DNA from: Desulfovibrio legallii
Lineage (GTDB): Bacteria > Desulfobacterota > Desulfovibrionia > Desulfovibrionales > Desulfovibrionaceae
Length of the DNA stretch: 64,000 bases
NCBI RefSeq assembly: GCF_004309735.1
Contig: NZ_SIXC01000005.1
Location: 1 to 64,000 of the forward strand
Reading direction: 5' to 3'
A program made the translations under genes and the position numbers. The notes under the pieces are model-generated. The model had not been told where the DNA came from. It did not search any database and saw only the letters and a program-made list of their open reading frames with translations. Shown one piece after another: positions 26,404-36,126 of the stretch (position 1 is the stretch's first letter; the number at the start of each line of letters is the position of its first letter).

Positions 26404-26850
26404 TTATTTGAGGATCAGCGCGTTGGCTTCACAGCGGGGGTCGTGGGCCAGCAGGCCGTGTTCGTACAAATAGGCGCGCCCGATTTTGGCAAAATCCGTG
26501 TGGGACGCTTTAGTGGCGATGCCGGGGCAGTAGTCTTTGGCCATTTCCAGGCTGGCCGGGTCTTCGATATTGCCGCGAAAAAAAGGCCAGGCCCGGCACA
26601 CGGCGGGCTTGCCCGCGTGCACCCCGCAGCCCGCTCCGGGCCGGAAAAAGATGCAGAAGCCGTCCGCCCCCACGCGCAGCTGCCACTTGCCGCCCAGACG
26701 TTCGCAGCAGCGCTGCAGCACGTCCGCTTCCGGCAGGCCCAGATGCCCGGCCAGACGGGTGAGGTCTGCGGGGCTGACCACAATGCCGCCCCTGCCCTGG
26801 CAGCAGTGGCCGCACATGCGGCAGTGAAACACGGCGTCAACGGCGCTCAT
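26404..26850 (-). CDS. YkgJ-type cysteine cluster protein
   Basis: The 148-aa protein carries the UPF0153/YkgJ cysteine pattern: CRMCGHCCQGRGGIVVSP near the N-terminus, then CIFFRP..CGVHAGKPAVCRAWPF and a late DYCPG. The family probably coordinates zinc or an iron-sulfur centre; function is unknown. ATG at 26850 gives a 4-base ATGA overlap with the KefB-type gene and sits properly after AAGGA. The ATG nine bases upstream is too close to that site. Confidence 0.82.
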   Translation of the reverse strand: MSAVDAVFHCRMCGHCCQGRGGIVVSPADLTRLAGHLGLPEADVLQRCCERLGGKWQLRVGADGFCIFFRPGAGCGVHAGKPAVCRAWPFFRGNIEDPASLEMAKDYCPGIATKASHTDFAKIGRAYLYEHGLLAHDPRCEANALILK

Positions 26851-28862
26851 GGCTGGCATCCTTGGGGTTGCGGGTTCTCTTCCCTGGCCTGGCGCAGCGG
26901 GCCGGAAAAAAGCGGAGTTATGGCCAGCAGTTTGTTGGTGCTGCCGAAAACATACACTATGTCGCCCGCTTCGAAAACCGTGTCCGGCCCGGGTGAAGCC
27001 AGGGTCACGCCCTCACGCAGCACAGCGATGACCGTCACCCCATAGAGCTTGCGCAGCTGGGTCTGGGCCAGGCTGTGCCCGCAGAGGGGCGAGGCCGCGC
27101 CCAGGCGCATGGCCTGCACGCCCATGTCCGGCAGGCGCTTGACCATGGAATCCACCGCGTCCACCGAATGGCTCATGCGGCGGATCATGCGGTAATTTTC
27201 CTGCCGGATGCGGGCGGCAAAGGTGTCGATGTCCTGCCGGGGCACCAGATACTGGGTGAGTACGCGAGAAAAGATTTCGATGGAGGTTTCAAACTCTTCG
27301 GCCACCACCTCATCCGCGCCCAGCCGCCGTAGAGGGGCCACTTCGGCCACGAAGCGGGTGCGGGCGATGATGTGCAGGTTGGGGTTGAAGCGGCGGGCCT
27401 CGGTGACAATGGCCCGCACGGCGGCCGGGTCGGAAATGACAATGACCAGCACGCGCGCTCTGGTCACGCCCAGATGTTCCAGCACAACGGGCTGGGAGGC
27501 GTCGCCGTGGGCGATGGGTTCTTTGTGGCGGTAGCGGCTGACGGTTTCCGGATTCATTTCCAGAATGGTGTAGGCAATGCCCGATTCGCGCGCTACGTGG
27601 GCCAGGTGTTTGCCGCTGATGCCAAAGCCCACGATGATCAGGTGGTCCTGCAGGGGGCAGGCTTCGCCTTCATCCGCTGCGGGCGCTTCCGCTTCGCCCC
27701 GGCCGCCGACGATTTTGGCGGCCAGGCGGGGGGCTATGGCCATGAGGCCGGGGGTGAGCATCATGGTCAGCACGCTCACGTCCAGAAAATTCTGGTAGGC
27801 GTCCATGTCAAAAAGCCCGGCGGCCAGGCCGGAGGCGGCCAGCACAAAGGCGAACTCGCCCACCTGGGCCAGGCTGAGCGAGGTGACTATGGCCGTGCGC
27901 AAAGGGTAGCCCTGGATGAGCACGGCGGGCAGGGTGAGCAGGGTCTTGAGCACGATGAACACGGCCGTGTAGCCGATGATGGAAAAGAAGTGCGACCCCA
28001 GAAAATCCACGTTGAGCATCATGCCCACGGAGATGAAAAACAGGCTCATGAATACGTCGCGGTAGGGCAGAATGCCCGCGATGACGCTCATGCTGTACTG
28101 GGATCGGGCCAGCATGAGCCCGGCCAGAAAGGCCCCCAGCGAAAGGGAAAGGCCCAGAACATTGGTGAGCAGGGCCATGCCCAGGCAAAGGCCCAGGGTG
28201 GTGAGCAGCAGAATTTCCCGCGTGCGGGTGCGCACCACGGCTTCCATCAGGCGGTTGAGGCCGAAGCGGGCAAAAAGCAGCACCGCGCCCAGCACCAGCA
28301 CCACCCAAAGGACGGAAAAGAAGGCTTCCTGAAATGAAAGGCGCAGCGCGCCGGAAAGCAGCGGCACGGCGAGCAGCATGGGGGCCACCATAATATCCTG
28401 AAAAACCAGGATAGCCAGAGAAAGGCGGCCCGTGGGCGTGTTGGTGGTGCCTTTTTCCTGCATAATGCGCAGGACAATGGCCGAGGACGAAAGGGCCACC
28501 AGGCAGCCCCAGAGGATGCCCTGCTGGTAAGGCATGCCATGCGCCAGGGCCAGGCCTGTGACGGCCAGCACCGTGAGGCCGATCTGCAGACTGCCGCCCA
28601 GAAAGACCGGCCGCTTCAGGCGGTTGAGGGCGTCGCCCGAAAGTTCCATGCCGATGGTGAAAAGGAGCAGGGCCACGCCGATTTCCGCCACATGGTCGAT
28701 GGCCTGGCGGTCGCGCACCACGCCCAGCAGCGAGGGGCCGCAGAGCACGCCGGTGAGCAAAAAGCCCACGGTGGCGGGCAGTTTTATTTTATTGCAGACG
28801 ATGGTGACCACAATGGAAAGCAGAAAGATGGTCACAATCTCGTAAAGCAAAGGGACGTCCAT
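26847..28862 (-). CDS. KefB-type monovalent cation:proton antiporter with RCK domains
   Basis: The 671-aa protein begins MDVPLLYEIVTIFLLSIVV and has ~12 TM helices of the CPA2 family (LLLFTIGMEL; LVALSSSAIVLRIM; LAQVGEFAFVLA). A TrkA-N/RCK NAD-binding domain follows (LIIVGFGISGKHLAHVA, with the ILEMNPE acidic end), and then a TrkA-C domain (~590-660). It should exchange K+ or Na+ for H+ at the inner membrane, gated by nucleotide or redox state. GGAGG lies six bases before the ATG. It overlaps the cysteine-cluster gene by 4 bases. Confidence 0.88.
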   Translation of the reverse strand: MDVPLLYEIVTIFLLSIVVTIVCNKIKLPATVGFLLTGVLCGPSLLGVVRDRQAIDHVAEIGVALLLFTIGMELSGDALNRLKRPVFLGGSLQIGLTVLAVTGLALAHGMPYQQGILWGCLVALSSSAIVLRIMQEKGTTNTPTGRLSLAILVFQDIMVAPMLLAVPLLSGALRLSFQEAFFSVLWVVLVLGAVLLFARFGLNRLMEAVVRTRTREILLLTTLGLCLGMALLTNVLGLSLSLGAFLAGLMLARSQYSMSVIAGILPYRDVFMSLFFISVGMMLNVDFLGSHFFSIIGYTAVFIVLKTLLTLPAVLIQGYPLRTAIVTSLSLAQVGEFAFVLAASGLAAGLFDMDAYQNFLDVSVLTMMLTPGLMAIAPRLAAKIVGGRGEAEAPAADEGEACPLQDHLIIVGFGISGKHLAHVARESGIAYTILEMNPETVSRYRHKEPIAHGDASQPVVLEHLGVTRARVLVIVISDPAAVRAIVTEARRFNPNLHIIARTRFVAEVAPLRRLGADEVVAEEFETSIEIFSRVLTQYLVPRQDIDTFAARIRQENYRMIRRMSHSVDAVDSMVKRLPDMGVQAMRLGAASPLCGHSLAQTQLRKLYGVTVIAVLREGVTLASPGPDTVFEAGDIVYVFGSTNKLLAITPLFSGPLRQAREENPQPQGCQP

Positions 28863-29063
28863 GCGGCCTCCGTGCGGCGCAAAATACACGCCGCGCCGCC
28901 GTAAGGCAAGTGCGCGGTCCTGGGGATGGGGCGGATTGCGGGGCCCGTCCGCGTCGGGCGTTTTACCGCCTGGGCAGGGCAGAAGGCGGCTTCTTGCGGC
29001 GGTTTGCCCTGCGGAAAGCATGGGGCAACTGCGGAAAATACTTATGGATAACAGCCCAGGGCG

Positions 29064-31244
29064 TTACGACTGCCGACGTTTGAAAAGTTTTTCCAGCGCG
29101 CCCGCGTCCCAGCGCAGCACGCAGGGCCGACCGTGGGGGCAGTATTCCCGTTCCGGGGTCTGCAGCCACTGGCGCAGCAGGCCGGCGGCCTCGTCGTCCG
29201 TCAGCCTCTGCCCCGCCTTGATGGCGGCCTTGCAGGACATGGAGGCAAACAAGGCCGTAAGGTCGTCCTTGCGTCCGGCCAGGGCTTCCTCCAAAAACTG
29301 GCGGGCCTCGGCGCGGCAGAGCACGGGCGGCAAGGCCGTGACCTGCAGTCCCCCGGCCGTGCTCTGGGCGGTGAAGCCCAGGGCTTCCAGGCGTGGGCGC
29401 AGGGCGCAGAAGCGTTCTTTTTCCGCCGGGGGCAGGGGCAGGTCCAGGGGCAGGGCCAGAAGCTGCCCCGTGCCCGCAAAGCCGCCCCGGCGCAGCCGGG
29501 CGTAGAGCACGCGCTCGTGGGCGGCGTGCTGGTCTACCAAAACCAGCGCCCCTTCCTGATCGCGGAGGACAAGATAGGTGGCGGCCACCTGGCCCAGATA
29601 GGCAAAGGGCCCCACCCGCACGGGCTCCCGTCCGCCCCTTGCCGCTTCCGGCGTGACCCCCTGGCCGTGCGCCGGGTCCGGAATCTGGTCCGAAATCGTG
29701 TCCTGGTCAAGGGCGTAGGCGGCCTCGTGTTCCGCCAGGCCAGGGGCGGCTGCTGCCGCGTCCATAAAAAATGTTGCGGTTCTGTGGGCGTCCTCCCCGG
29801 CCGGGTCCGCGCGCCTGTCCGGCACGACCGAGGACTGGACGTCCGGCGCGCGCTCAGGTATGGCGGTGGACGCGCCTGCTGCGGCTGCCGCGGGGCTGTT
29901 TGGCAAAAGGTCCGGCGTGCGGCCAGCGCTTTTTTCCGTGGGGTCGTGCCTGGCCTCGTGGACCGGGCCGCCCGCGGCCTCCGTGGGGGCGTCCGGCGGG
30001 CTTCCTGCGGCCGCAGGCGTGGGCTGCGCCGCCGGGCCGCGCACCTCCCAGGGCGCGGCGACCGGCGCTTCCGGCTGGGGGCGTTCCAGCAGCGGGGGCT
30101 GGTCCAGACGGCCCCAGAAGCCCAGGGGCCGGGGGGCCTCCTGCCTGTCTTCTGCAGCGCCGAGCGCGGGGCTGTCGGCGGGTGCAGGGCCGTCCGCTGC
30201 CGCCCCTTCCTCCCAGCGGCCCGCGGCCAGGTCAAAGGACGTGAGCAGCGCCTCCTGTACGGCGTGGAGCACGGCGGAAAAGACGCCGGATTCATCGCGA
30301 AAGCGCACTTCGCTCTTGGCCGGGTGCACGTTCACGTCCACTTCGGCGGGGTCCAGGTCCACAAACAGGACCACCTGGGGATAGTCGCGGCTGGTCAGGC
30401 GGCCCTTGTAGGCCTGGCGCACGGCGCTGAGCAGGCGTTTGTCCGTAACGGCCCGGTTGTTGACGTAGAGCAAAATGCGGTCGCCGCGCGGCTGGCTCAC
30501 GTTGGGCAGGGCGGCCAGGCCGTGGGCGCGGACGCCGTGGCGGGTGGCGTCAAAGGGGCGCAGGGCTTCCACCACCAGGCGGGGCCAGATCAGGGCCAGG
30601 CGGCGGGCGAGGTCCTGGCCGGGCAGAAAGCGCAGGGCTTCCCGTTCGCCGGCAAAGAGGGCAAAGCCCACCTCCGGGCGGGTCAGGGCCAGGCGTGAGA
30701 GCCAGTTTTGGGCACGTTTGAACTCTGTGCCGGGGGTCTTTAAAAATTTCAGCCGCGCTGGTATGTTGCTGAAAAGATCACGGACATCCACCACCGTGCC
30801 CTGGTGCAGCGCCGCCGGGGCCGCGTTTTTGAGGCGGCCGTGCTCCACCTCCACCTGGTGGGCCGGGCTTTGGCCCTGGGGCGTGCGCCGGGAGGAGGTG
30901 ATGGTGAAGCGCGAAACAGAGGCGATGCTCGGCAGGGCCTCGCCGCGGAAGCCGTAGGAGCGGATGCGCTCCAGGTCTTCCATTTGGGTAATTTTGCTGG
31001 TGGCGTGGCGGGTGACGGCCAGCTCCAGTTCGTCGGCGGGGATGCCCGCGCCGTCGTCCTGGACGCGGATGCGAGTTTGCCCGCCGTTTTCCAGCAGGAC
31101 GTCGATCTGCCGGGCCTGGGCGTCGAGGCTGTTTTCCACCAGTTCTTTCACTACGCTGGCGGGGCGTTCCACCACCTCGCCGGCGGCAATCTGGTTACGC
31201 AATGCGGGCGGTAGCAAACGGATATGCGAAAAATTTTCGGTCAT
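29064..31244 (-). CDS. mutL: DNA mismatch repair protein MutL
   Basis: MutL couples MutS mismatch recognition to strand processing. The 726-aa protein has the GHKL ATPase at residues ~1-330 (QIAAGEVVERPASVVKELVE; DDGAGIP; TSKI; YGFRGEALPSIASVS), a low-complexity Pro/Ala linker (~370-500) and a C-terminal dimerisation domain. The endonuclease metal motif DQHA(X)2E(X)4E reads DQHAAHERVLYA, so its last Glu is Ala, while CPHGRP near the C-terminus is kept. ATG at 31244 matches the family start; the Shine-Dalgarno is weak. It is divergent from the small zinc-ribbon-like gene. Confidence 0.93.
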   Translation of the reverse strand: MTENFSHIRLLPPALRNQIAAGEVVERPASVVKELVENSLDAQARQIDVLLENGGQTRIRVQDDGAGIPADELELAVTRHATSKITQMEDLERIRSYGFRGEALPSIASVSRFTITSSRRTPQGQSPAHQVEVEHGRLKNAAPAALHQGTVVDVRDLFSNIPARLKFLKTPGTEFKRAQNWLSRLALTRPEVGFALFAGEREALRFLPGQDLARRLALIWPRLVVEALRPFDATRHGVRAHGLAALPNVSQPRGDRILLYVNNRAVTDKRLLSAVRQAYKGRLTSRDYPQVVLFVDLDPAEVDVNVHPAKSEVRFRDESGVFSAVLHAVQEALLTSFDLAAGRWEEGAAADGPAPADSPALGAAEDRQEAPRPLGFWGRLDQPPLLERPQPEAPVAAPWEVRGPAAQPTPAAAGSPPDAPTEAAGGPVHEARHDPTEKSAGRTPDLLPNSPAAAAAGASTAIPERAPDVQSSVVPDRRADPAGEDAHRTATFFMDAAAAAPGLAEHEAAYALDQDTISDQIPDPAHGQGVTPEAARGGREPVRVGPFAYLGQVAATYLVLRDQEGALVLVDQHAAHERVLYARLRRGGFAGTGQLLALPLDLPLPPAEKERFCALRPRLEALGFTAQSTAGGLQVTALPPVLCRAEARQFLEEALAGRKDDLTALFASMSCKAAIKAGQRLTDDEAAGLLRQWLQTPEREYCPHGRPCVLRWDAGALEKLFKRRQS

Positions 31245-31318
31245 GGTTGCAGTGTATGCGGGCGTGCGGGGCAAGGCAAGCGGCGGGTGTGGGCCTGCGC
31301 CTGGCGGCGCAAAGGGGC

Positions 31319-31346
31319 TTGCCTTGGCGCGCGCTGTGCTTATGTA
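31319..31346 (+). promoter_or_regulatory. Possible promoter of the small CXXC protein gene
   Basis: TTGCCT and TATGTA with a 16-base spacer, 73 bases before the start codon, in the divergent region with mutL. Confidence 0.35.
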
Positions 31347-31418
31347 TGGAAAGGCAGGCTCGGCCTGCGCGCGGCCAGGGTGCTGGCGCGCCGCCTGGCC
31401 CGCCGGGAGGTATCCATC

Positions 31419-31724
31419 ATGCGCAACAACCCCATCAGGACCATTGCGGAGCCCTTGCGCGGGCCTCTGGTGCCCAAGGGCTATGACCCGGAACTGCTCT
31501 ATGTGGAGTGCGGCCGCTGCGGCTCTCCCGTCATGTGGGAGAAGGGCAAGGCCAGCCAGATTCTCGGCCTGGCGGGCATAGACCCGCTGGAGCTGGACGC
31601 TTCCTGTATGCTGGTGACGGACGGCTGCCCCATGTGCGGCGGGAAGGGCCACTATACGGTGCAGATTTTTCGGGTGGGCGGGGATACGCCTGCCCGCAGG
31701 CCCCCCTACTACGGCAACGCCTGA
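31419..31724 (+). CDS. Small protein with two CXXC pairs, unknown function
   Basis: The 101-aa protein starts MRNNPIRTIAEPLRGPLVP and contains VECGRCGSPVMWEKGK and GCPMCGGKGHYTVQ, two CXXC pairs that could bind zinc. Residues between them are hydrophobic. The ATG at 31419 is preferred because GGGAGG is eight bases upstream. No family or pathway was recognised. Confidence 0.7.
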   Translation: MRNNPIRTIAEPLRGPLVPKGYDPELLYVECGRCGSPVMWEKGKASQILGLAGIDPLELDASCMLVTDGCPMCGGKGHYTVQIFRVGGDTPARRPPYYGNA

Positions 31725-31857
31725 GGGCTGGGCCGCCTGTGCGCGGCAAGGGGGCAAATGTTTTGGGCTTACGCGTTTGCGCGCCGCGGCGTGTCGGGCG
31801 TAAGCCTTGTGCAAACCCGGAGCGGGCCGACCTGCCTGCCGTGTTCAGTACAATGCC

Positions 31858-31984
31858 TAGAGCAGTTTACGAATGAAATTAGTTAATTGCGCTGCAAGGA
31901 TTTTCTTGAAAATCCTTGCCACGAAATGCGAGAAGGCAGGCTTTTGCCTGCCGTAAGCGAGCATTTCAAGTGTTACCTACTCTA
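31858..31984 (-). repeat. 127-bp MITE-like element, family A copy 5
   Basis: An inverted full-length copy (TAGAGCAGTTTACG to GTTACCTACTCTA). It shows some decay at the right end (CCTACTCTA rather than AAATGCTCTA). It lies between convergent genes, the CXXC protein and glnS. Confidence 0.8.
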
Positions 31985-31987
31985 ATG

Positions 31988-32029
31988 ACAATGACAAAGG
32001 CCGTCGGGGTGTCCCGGCGGCCTTTGTCG
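31988..32029 (-). terminator. Terminator hairpin downstream of glnS
   Basis: On the minus strand GACAAAGGCCG and CGGCCTTTGTC form an 11-bp stem with an internal GC-rich loop, followed by ATTGTCATT. It lies ~35 bases after the glnS stop. Confidence 0.6.
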
Positions 32030-32062
32030 TAGTGTCGGCATGCGGGCTTCGCCGCCCGCTGT

Positions 32063-33784
32063 TCAGCCTTTGCGTTCCAGCTTGGCCCAGGTGTCGCGCA
32101 GGGTGGCGGTGCGATTGAATACGGGGCGGGCGTTTGTGCTGTCTTTATCTTTGCAGAAGTAGCCCAGCCGTTCAAACTGCACGGCTTCGCCGTCCTGCAG
32201 GGCGGCGGCGGCCGGTTCCAGCAGGCCCTGCGTCACCTGCAGGGATTGGGGATTGAGGTTGTCCAGAAAGGTCTTGCCTTCCGGGGCTTCGTCGGGGTGT
32301 TCCGTGGCGAAGAGCTGGCTGTAGAGGCGCACTTCGGCGGGCACGGCGCTGTCTGCCGCCACCCAGTGGATGGTGCCCTTGACCTTGCGGCCATCGGGGC
32401 TTTGGCCGCCGCGGCTTTGGGGGTCGTAGACGCAGCGCAGTTCGCGCACGCTGCCGTCGTCGTTCAGCACGGCCTCGCGGCAGGTGAGCAGATAGGCGTA
32501 GCGCAGGCGCACTTCCGCGCCGGGGGAGAGGCGGTGGTATTTTTTGGGCGGCTCCAGACGAAAGTCGTCGCGTTCAATATAGAGCTCCCGCGCGAAGGGG
32601 GTTTTGCGGCTGCCGTAGGTGGGGTCTTCGGGGTGGAAGGGCATGTCCAGCTCTTCCACCTGGCCTTCGGGATAGTTTTCAATAACCACCTTGATGGGGT
32701 CCAGCACGGCCATAACGCGCTTGGCGCAGGCGTTGAGGCGCTCACGAATGCAGAATTCCAGCATGGCGTAGTCCACCGTGGAGTCGGCGCGGGCCAGGCC
32801 GATGCGGGCGCAGAACTGGCGCAGGGCTTCGGGCGGCACGCCGCGGCGGCGCAGGCCGCTCAGGGTGGGCATGCGGGGGTCGTCCCAGCCGGAGACGTGG
32901 CCTTCCTTGACCAGCTGGATGAGCTTGCGCTTGGAAAGCACGGTGTAGGTCAGGTTAAGGCGTGCAAATTCGATCTGCTGCGGATGGTACACGCCCAAAG
33001 CGTTGAGCACCCAGTCGTAGAGCTCCCGGTTGTTGACGAACTCCAGCGTGCAGAGGGAATGGGTGATACCCTCCATGGAGTCCGACAGGCAGTGGGTGTA
33101 GTCATACATGGGGTAGATGCACCAGGTGTTGCCCGTGCGGTGGTGGGCGGCGTGACGGATGCGGTAGAGCGTGGGGTCGCGCATGACCAGGTTTGGGGAG
33201 GCCATGTCGATTTTGGCGCGCAGCACGTGTGCGCCGTCGGGGAATTCTCCGGCCCGCATGCGGCGGAAGAGGTCGAGGTTTTCTTCCACGCTGCGGTTGC
33301 GCCAGGGGCTTTCGCGCCCCGGTTCGGTCAGGGTGCCGCGGTACCGGCGGATTTCCTCGGCCGAAAGGTCGTCCACATAGGCCTTGCCCATCTGGATGAG
33401 CTGCTCGGCATACTGGTAAAGGCGTTCAAAATAGTCGGAGGCGTAAAATTCCCGGTCTTGCCAGTCGCCGCCCAGCCAGCGCACGTCCTCGCGGATGGCG
33501 TCCACGTATTCCGTGTCTTCCTTGGTGGGATTGGTGTCGTCAAAGCGCAGGTTGCACTGGCCGTGAAATTCTTTGGCCACGCCAAAGTTGAGGCAGATGG
33601 ATTTGGCGTGCCCCAGGTGCAGGTAGCCGTTGGGCTCCGGGGGAAAGCGGGTGTGCACCTTGCCGCCGAAGCGGCCGGAGGCGTTGTCCTGGAGGATGCG
33701 TGCGCGGATAAAGTCGACGCCGGCCCTGGCCGTGTCGGCGGTAGTGGCTGCGGCTGCTGCGGCGGGGGTATGTTCAGAAGACAT
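32063..33784 (-). CDS. glnS: Glutaminyl-tRNA synthetase
   Basis: It charges tRNA-Gln directly with glutamine. The 573-aa protein has the class I HIGH-type motif [16 protein letters not shown], the FDDTNP loop, the TYTVLSKRK version of KMSKS and the C-terminal beta-barrel anticodon domain. ATG at 33784 follows GGAG at 7 bases. An Ala-rich tail of ~20 residues precedes the catalytic core. Possession of GlnS means this organism need not rely on GatCAB for Gln-tRNA. Confidence 0.96.
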   Translation of the reverse strand: MSSEHTPAAAAAATTADTARAGVDFIRARILQDNASGRFGGKVHTRFPPEPNGYLHLGHAKSICLNFGVAKEFHGQCNLRFDDTNPTKEDTEYVDAIREDVRWLGGDWQDREFYASDYFERLYQYAEQLIQMGKAYVDDLSAEEIRRYRGTLTEPGRESPWRNRSVEENLDLFRRMRAGEFPDGAHVLRAKIDMASPNLVMRDPTLYRIRHAAHHRTGNTWCIYPMYDYTHCLSDSMEGITHSLCTLEFVNNRELYDWVLNALGVYHPQQIEFARLNLTYTVLSKRKLIQLVKEGHVSGWDDPRMPTLSGLRRRGVPPEALRQFCARIGLARADSTVDYAMLEFCIRERLNACAKRVMAVLDPIKVVIENYPEGQVEELDMPFHPEDPTYGSRKTPFARELYIERDDFRLEPPKKYHRLSPGAEVRLRYAYLLTCREAVLNDDGSVRELRCVYDPQSRGGQSPDGRKVKGTIHWVAADSAVPAEVRLYSQLFATEHPDEAPEGKTFLDNLNPQSLQVTQGLLEPAAAALQDGEAVQFERLGYFCKDKDSTNARPVFNRTATLRDTWAKLERKG

Positions 33785-33939
33785 GGGAAGACTCCGTTGG
33801 CTGTGCGTCAATGCAGCCGTCCAATTTACGTCAAGGCGCGGCTGTGGTCAATGCGTTTGGGTTCCGGGCGCTTGACAGGACGCGGCCCCTGGGCTAATGT
33901 GCGTCTTCGTCGCCGCGCCGCCAAGGCGCGCGGCAGCGC

Positions 33940-34031
33940 GGAGAGGTGTCCGAGCTGGTCTAAGGAGCACGATTGGAAATCGTGTGTACGTTAACAGCGT
34001 ACCGAGAGTTCGAATCTCTCCCTCTCCGCCA
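33940..34031 (+). tRNA. tRNA-Ser (anticodon GGA)
   Basis: A 92-nt tRNA including encoded CCA. The acceptor arms are GGAGAGG and CCTCTCC. The anticodon stem CACGA/TCGTG encloses loop TTGGAAA with anticodon GGA at 33975-33977. A long variable arm (TGTACGTTAACAGCGTAC) is diagnostic of class II serine tRNA, and the T loop reads TTCGAAT. It reads UCC/UCU codons. Confidence 0.97.
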
Positions 34032-34043
34032 GCAGATTTTTAC

Positions 34044-34075
34044 GGGGTTGCCGGTTTCAGGCAGCCCCTTTTTTT
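34044..34075 (+). terminator. Intrinsic terminator after tRNA-Ser
   Basis: A 9-bp stem (GGGGTTGCC with GGCAGCCCC, one G-U pair) encloses a 7-base loop and is followed by seven T, 12 bases after the tRNA. Confidence 0.88.
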
Positions 34076-34089
34076 GTCCCCGTTTTTGC

Positions 34090-34129
34090 GGTAGAGCCGC
34101 CGGTAGAGCCAGGTAGAGCCGGTAGAGCC
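34090..34129. repeat. Short GGTAGAGCC reiteration
   Basis: Four copies of GGTAGAGCC start at 34090, 34102, 34112 and 34121, with uneven spacing. They lie between the tRNA terminator and the RNase J terminator. Function unknown. Confidence 0.6.
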
Positions 34130-34137
34130 CTCATAAC

Positions 34138-34174
34138 CAGGGCCCCGTGCGCATAAAACGTTCACGGGGCCCTG
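34138..34174 (-). terminator. Hairpin downstream of RNase J gene
   Basis: A perfect 12-bp stem (CAGGGCCCCGTG and its complement) with a 13-base loop lies ~90 bases past the rnj stop. No U-tract follows on the minus strand. It may act with other 3' signals. Confidence 0.45.
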
Positions 34175-34203
34175 TTGCCTGTTGCCGCGCCCACCGCGCC
34201 TGC

Positions 34204-34247
34204 GCTGCGTCGGCCGGTAGATGCTGCGTCGGCCGGTAGACGCTGCG
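34204..34247. repeat. 19-bp tandem duplication
   Basis: GCTGCGTCGGCCGGTAGA(T/C) occurs twice in direct tandem, followed by a partial third unit GCTGCG. It lies just after the end of the RNase J gene. Confidence 0.6.
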
Positions 34248-34264
34248 GGGGCGGGGTGTGCGCG

Positions 34265-35923
34265 CTACACTTCGCTGATTACGGGCACCACAATGGGGTC
34301 GCGTTCCAGCACGCGGCGGAAAAAGCGCCGCAGGGACGAGCGGATATTTTCCTGCAGGCGGTTGATCTGCCCTGGGCGGGCGGCTTCTATTTCGTCCAGC
34401 ACCAGGCACTTGGCGTCTTCCAGCAAGTGGCTGTAGTGCTGTTCAAATACAAAGCCCTTAGAGATCATTTCCGGCCCGTGCAAAATGCTGCCGGTTTCAG
34501 AATCCACCACCAGCACCACAATGACCATGCCTTCGTCGCCCAGGATGCGGCGTTCTTTGAGCACGGCGTAGCCCACGTCGCCCACGCCCTTGCCGTCCAC
34601 CAGGGTACACTCCACGGGCACGCGGTTTTCAAGCTGAAAGTCGTTGGGCCGCAGGGTAATGGGCTGGCCGTCTTCCAGCAGCACCACGTTGTCCTGCGGC
34701 ACGCCGCATTCCGCGGCCAGGCGGCCGTGCTTGACCAGATGCTGGTATTCGCCGTGGATGGGGATGAAGATCTGCGGCCGCACAGCGGCAAACATTTCGC
34801 GCAGTTCGTCGCGCTGGGCGTGGCCGGAGGCGTGGATGGCGTGCACGCTTTCATAGAGCACTTCCGCGCCCATGCGGTACATTTCGTTGATAAGTTTGGA
34901 GATGGCCTTGGCGTTGCCGGGTATCATGCGCGAGCTCATGACCACGGTATCGCCTTTGCGGATATCGAGCTGGCGGTGGCCGCCCAGCACCATGCGCGAA
35001 AGGGCGGAGAGCGGCTCGCCCTGCGCGCCGGTGACCACCAGCACAATCTGGTTGTCGGGCAGGTCGGGCACGCCGTTGTGGGCGTTGAAGAAGGCGGGCG
35101 GCAGTTTGGCAATGCCCAGGTCGCGGGCCATTTCAATATTGTTGGCCAGAGATTTGCCGCTGATGACCACGGTGCGGCCGTGGGCGCGGGCCAGGTCAAA
35201 AACTTCCTGAATGCGCTGAATGTGGCTGGAAAAGAGCGTGATGACAATGCGCCCCTGCGCCGTGGCAAAGATGTTGTCCAGCGAATCTTTGACTTCGCGC
35301 TCGGTCAGCGACCGCCCCTCGCGCATGGCGTTGGTGGAGTCTGAAAGCAGCAGGCGCGCGCCTTCGGGCCCGGCAAAATCGCGAAACAGCCGCAAATCCG
35401 TGCCGCTGCCGCTCAGGGGGTGGGGGTCGATTTTAAAGTCGCCGCTGTGCACCACGCGGCCCACCGGGGTTTCCACACCCAGGCCGAAGCCTTCGGGTAT
35501 GGAATGACAGACGGGAAAGAAGTGGAAGGTCAGGTCGCCCAGGGGCAGCACGGTTTTGGCGCTGACGGGGCACAGTTCCACCCAGTCCAGAATTTCGCGT
35601 TCGCGCAGCTTGTGTTCCACCAGGGCCAGGGTAAAGGGTGAGCCGTAGATGCGGGTGCCTTTGAGTTCGGGCACCAGCCAGGGCAGCGCGCCGATGTGGT
35701 CTTCGTGCCCGTGGGTCAGCACAATGCCCAGCAGTTTGTCTTTGATGGCGCTCACCGCGCCGAAGTGGGGGATGACCACGTCCACGCCCAGGTGGGCGTC
35801 GTCGGGGAACATGAGGCCGCAGTCCACCATAACCACGCCGCCGGGCGTTTCCCAGAGCTGACAGTTCAGGCCGATTTCCCCCAGGCCTCCCAGGGGGGTG
35901 ATGGTAAGGTAAGGTTCATGCAT
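34265..35923 (-). CDS. rnj: Ribonuclease J
   Basis: RNase J is a metallo-beta-lactamase/beta-CASP nuclease with endo- and 5'-3' exoribonuclease activity in mRNA decay and rRNA processing. The 552-aa protein has PLGGLGEIGLNC at the start, the Zn motif LTHGHEDHIGALP, VHSGDFKID, LLSDSTNA, and the beta-CASP/metal motifs ITLFSSHIQR and HASGHAQRDEL, followed by FIPIHGEYQHLVKHG. The start at 35923 (MHEPYL) fits the family. The best purine-rich site AAGGA is ~15 bases away, so a 14-codon longer form from 35965 cannot be excluded. Confidence 0.93.
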   Translation of the reverse strand: MHEPYLTITPLGGLGEIGLNCQLWETPGGVVMVDCGLMFPDDAHLGVDVVIPHFGAVSAIKDKLLGIVLTHGHEDHIGALPWLVPELKGTRIYGSPFTLALVEHKLREREILDWVELCPVSAKTVLPLGDLTFHFFPVCHSIPEGFGLGVETPVGRVVHSGDFKIDPHPLSGSGTDLRLFRDFAGPEGARLLLSDSTNAMREGRSLTEREVKDSLDNIFATAQGRIVITLFSSHIQRIQEVFDLARAHGRTVVISGKSLANNIEMARDLGIAKLPPAFFNAHNGVPDLPDNQIVLVVTGAQGEPLSALSRMVLGGHRQLDIRKGDTVVMSSRMIPGNAKAISKLINEMYRMGAEVLYESVHAIHASGHAQRDELREMFAAVRPQIFIPIHGEYQHLVKHGRLAAECGVPQDNVVLLEDGQPITLRPNDFQLENRVPVECTLVDGKGVGDVGYAVLKERRILGDEGMVIVVLVVDSETGSILHGPEMISKGFVFEQHYSHLLEDAKCLVLDEIEAARPGQINRLQENIRSSLRRFFRRVLERDPIVVPVISEV

Positions 35924-36126
35924 GCTGTTTGTGTTGTATCCTTGATGCGGTTTCGCGGCGGGCAAAAGCCCGCGGGGTGAAAGAAGGGCGCGGGGCGCAG
36001 AAGGCCGTCTGCGGCCGTAAGCCGTGTGGTCCGTAGCAGGGGAAGGACGTTTCCCCCAAAAATTGTCGGCTGCCGGGGGCGCAACGCAGGCAGCAGGGGC
36101 CGGGCCGTAGGGGCGGGCAGGCGCGC

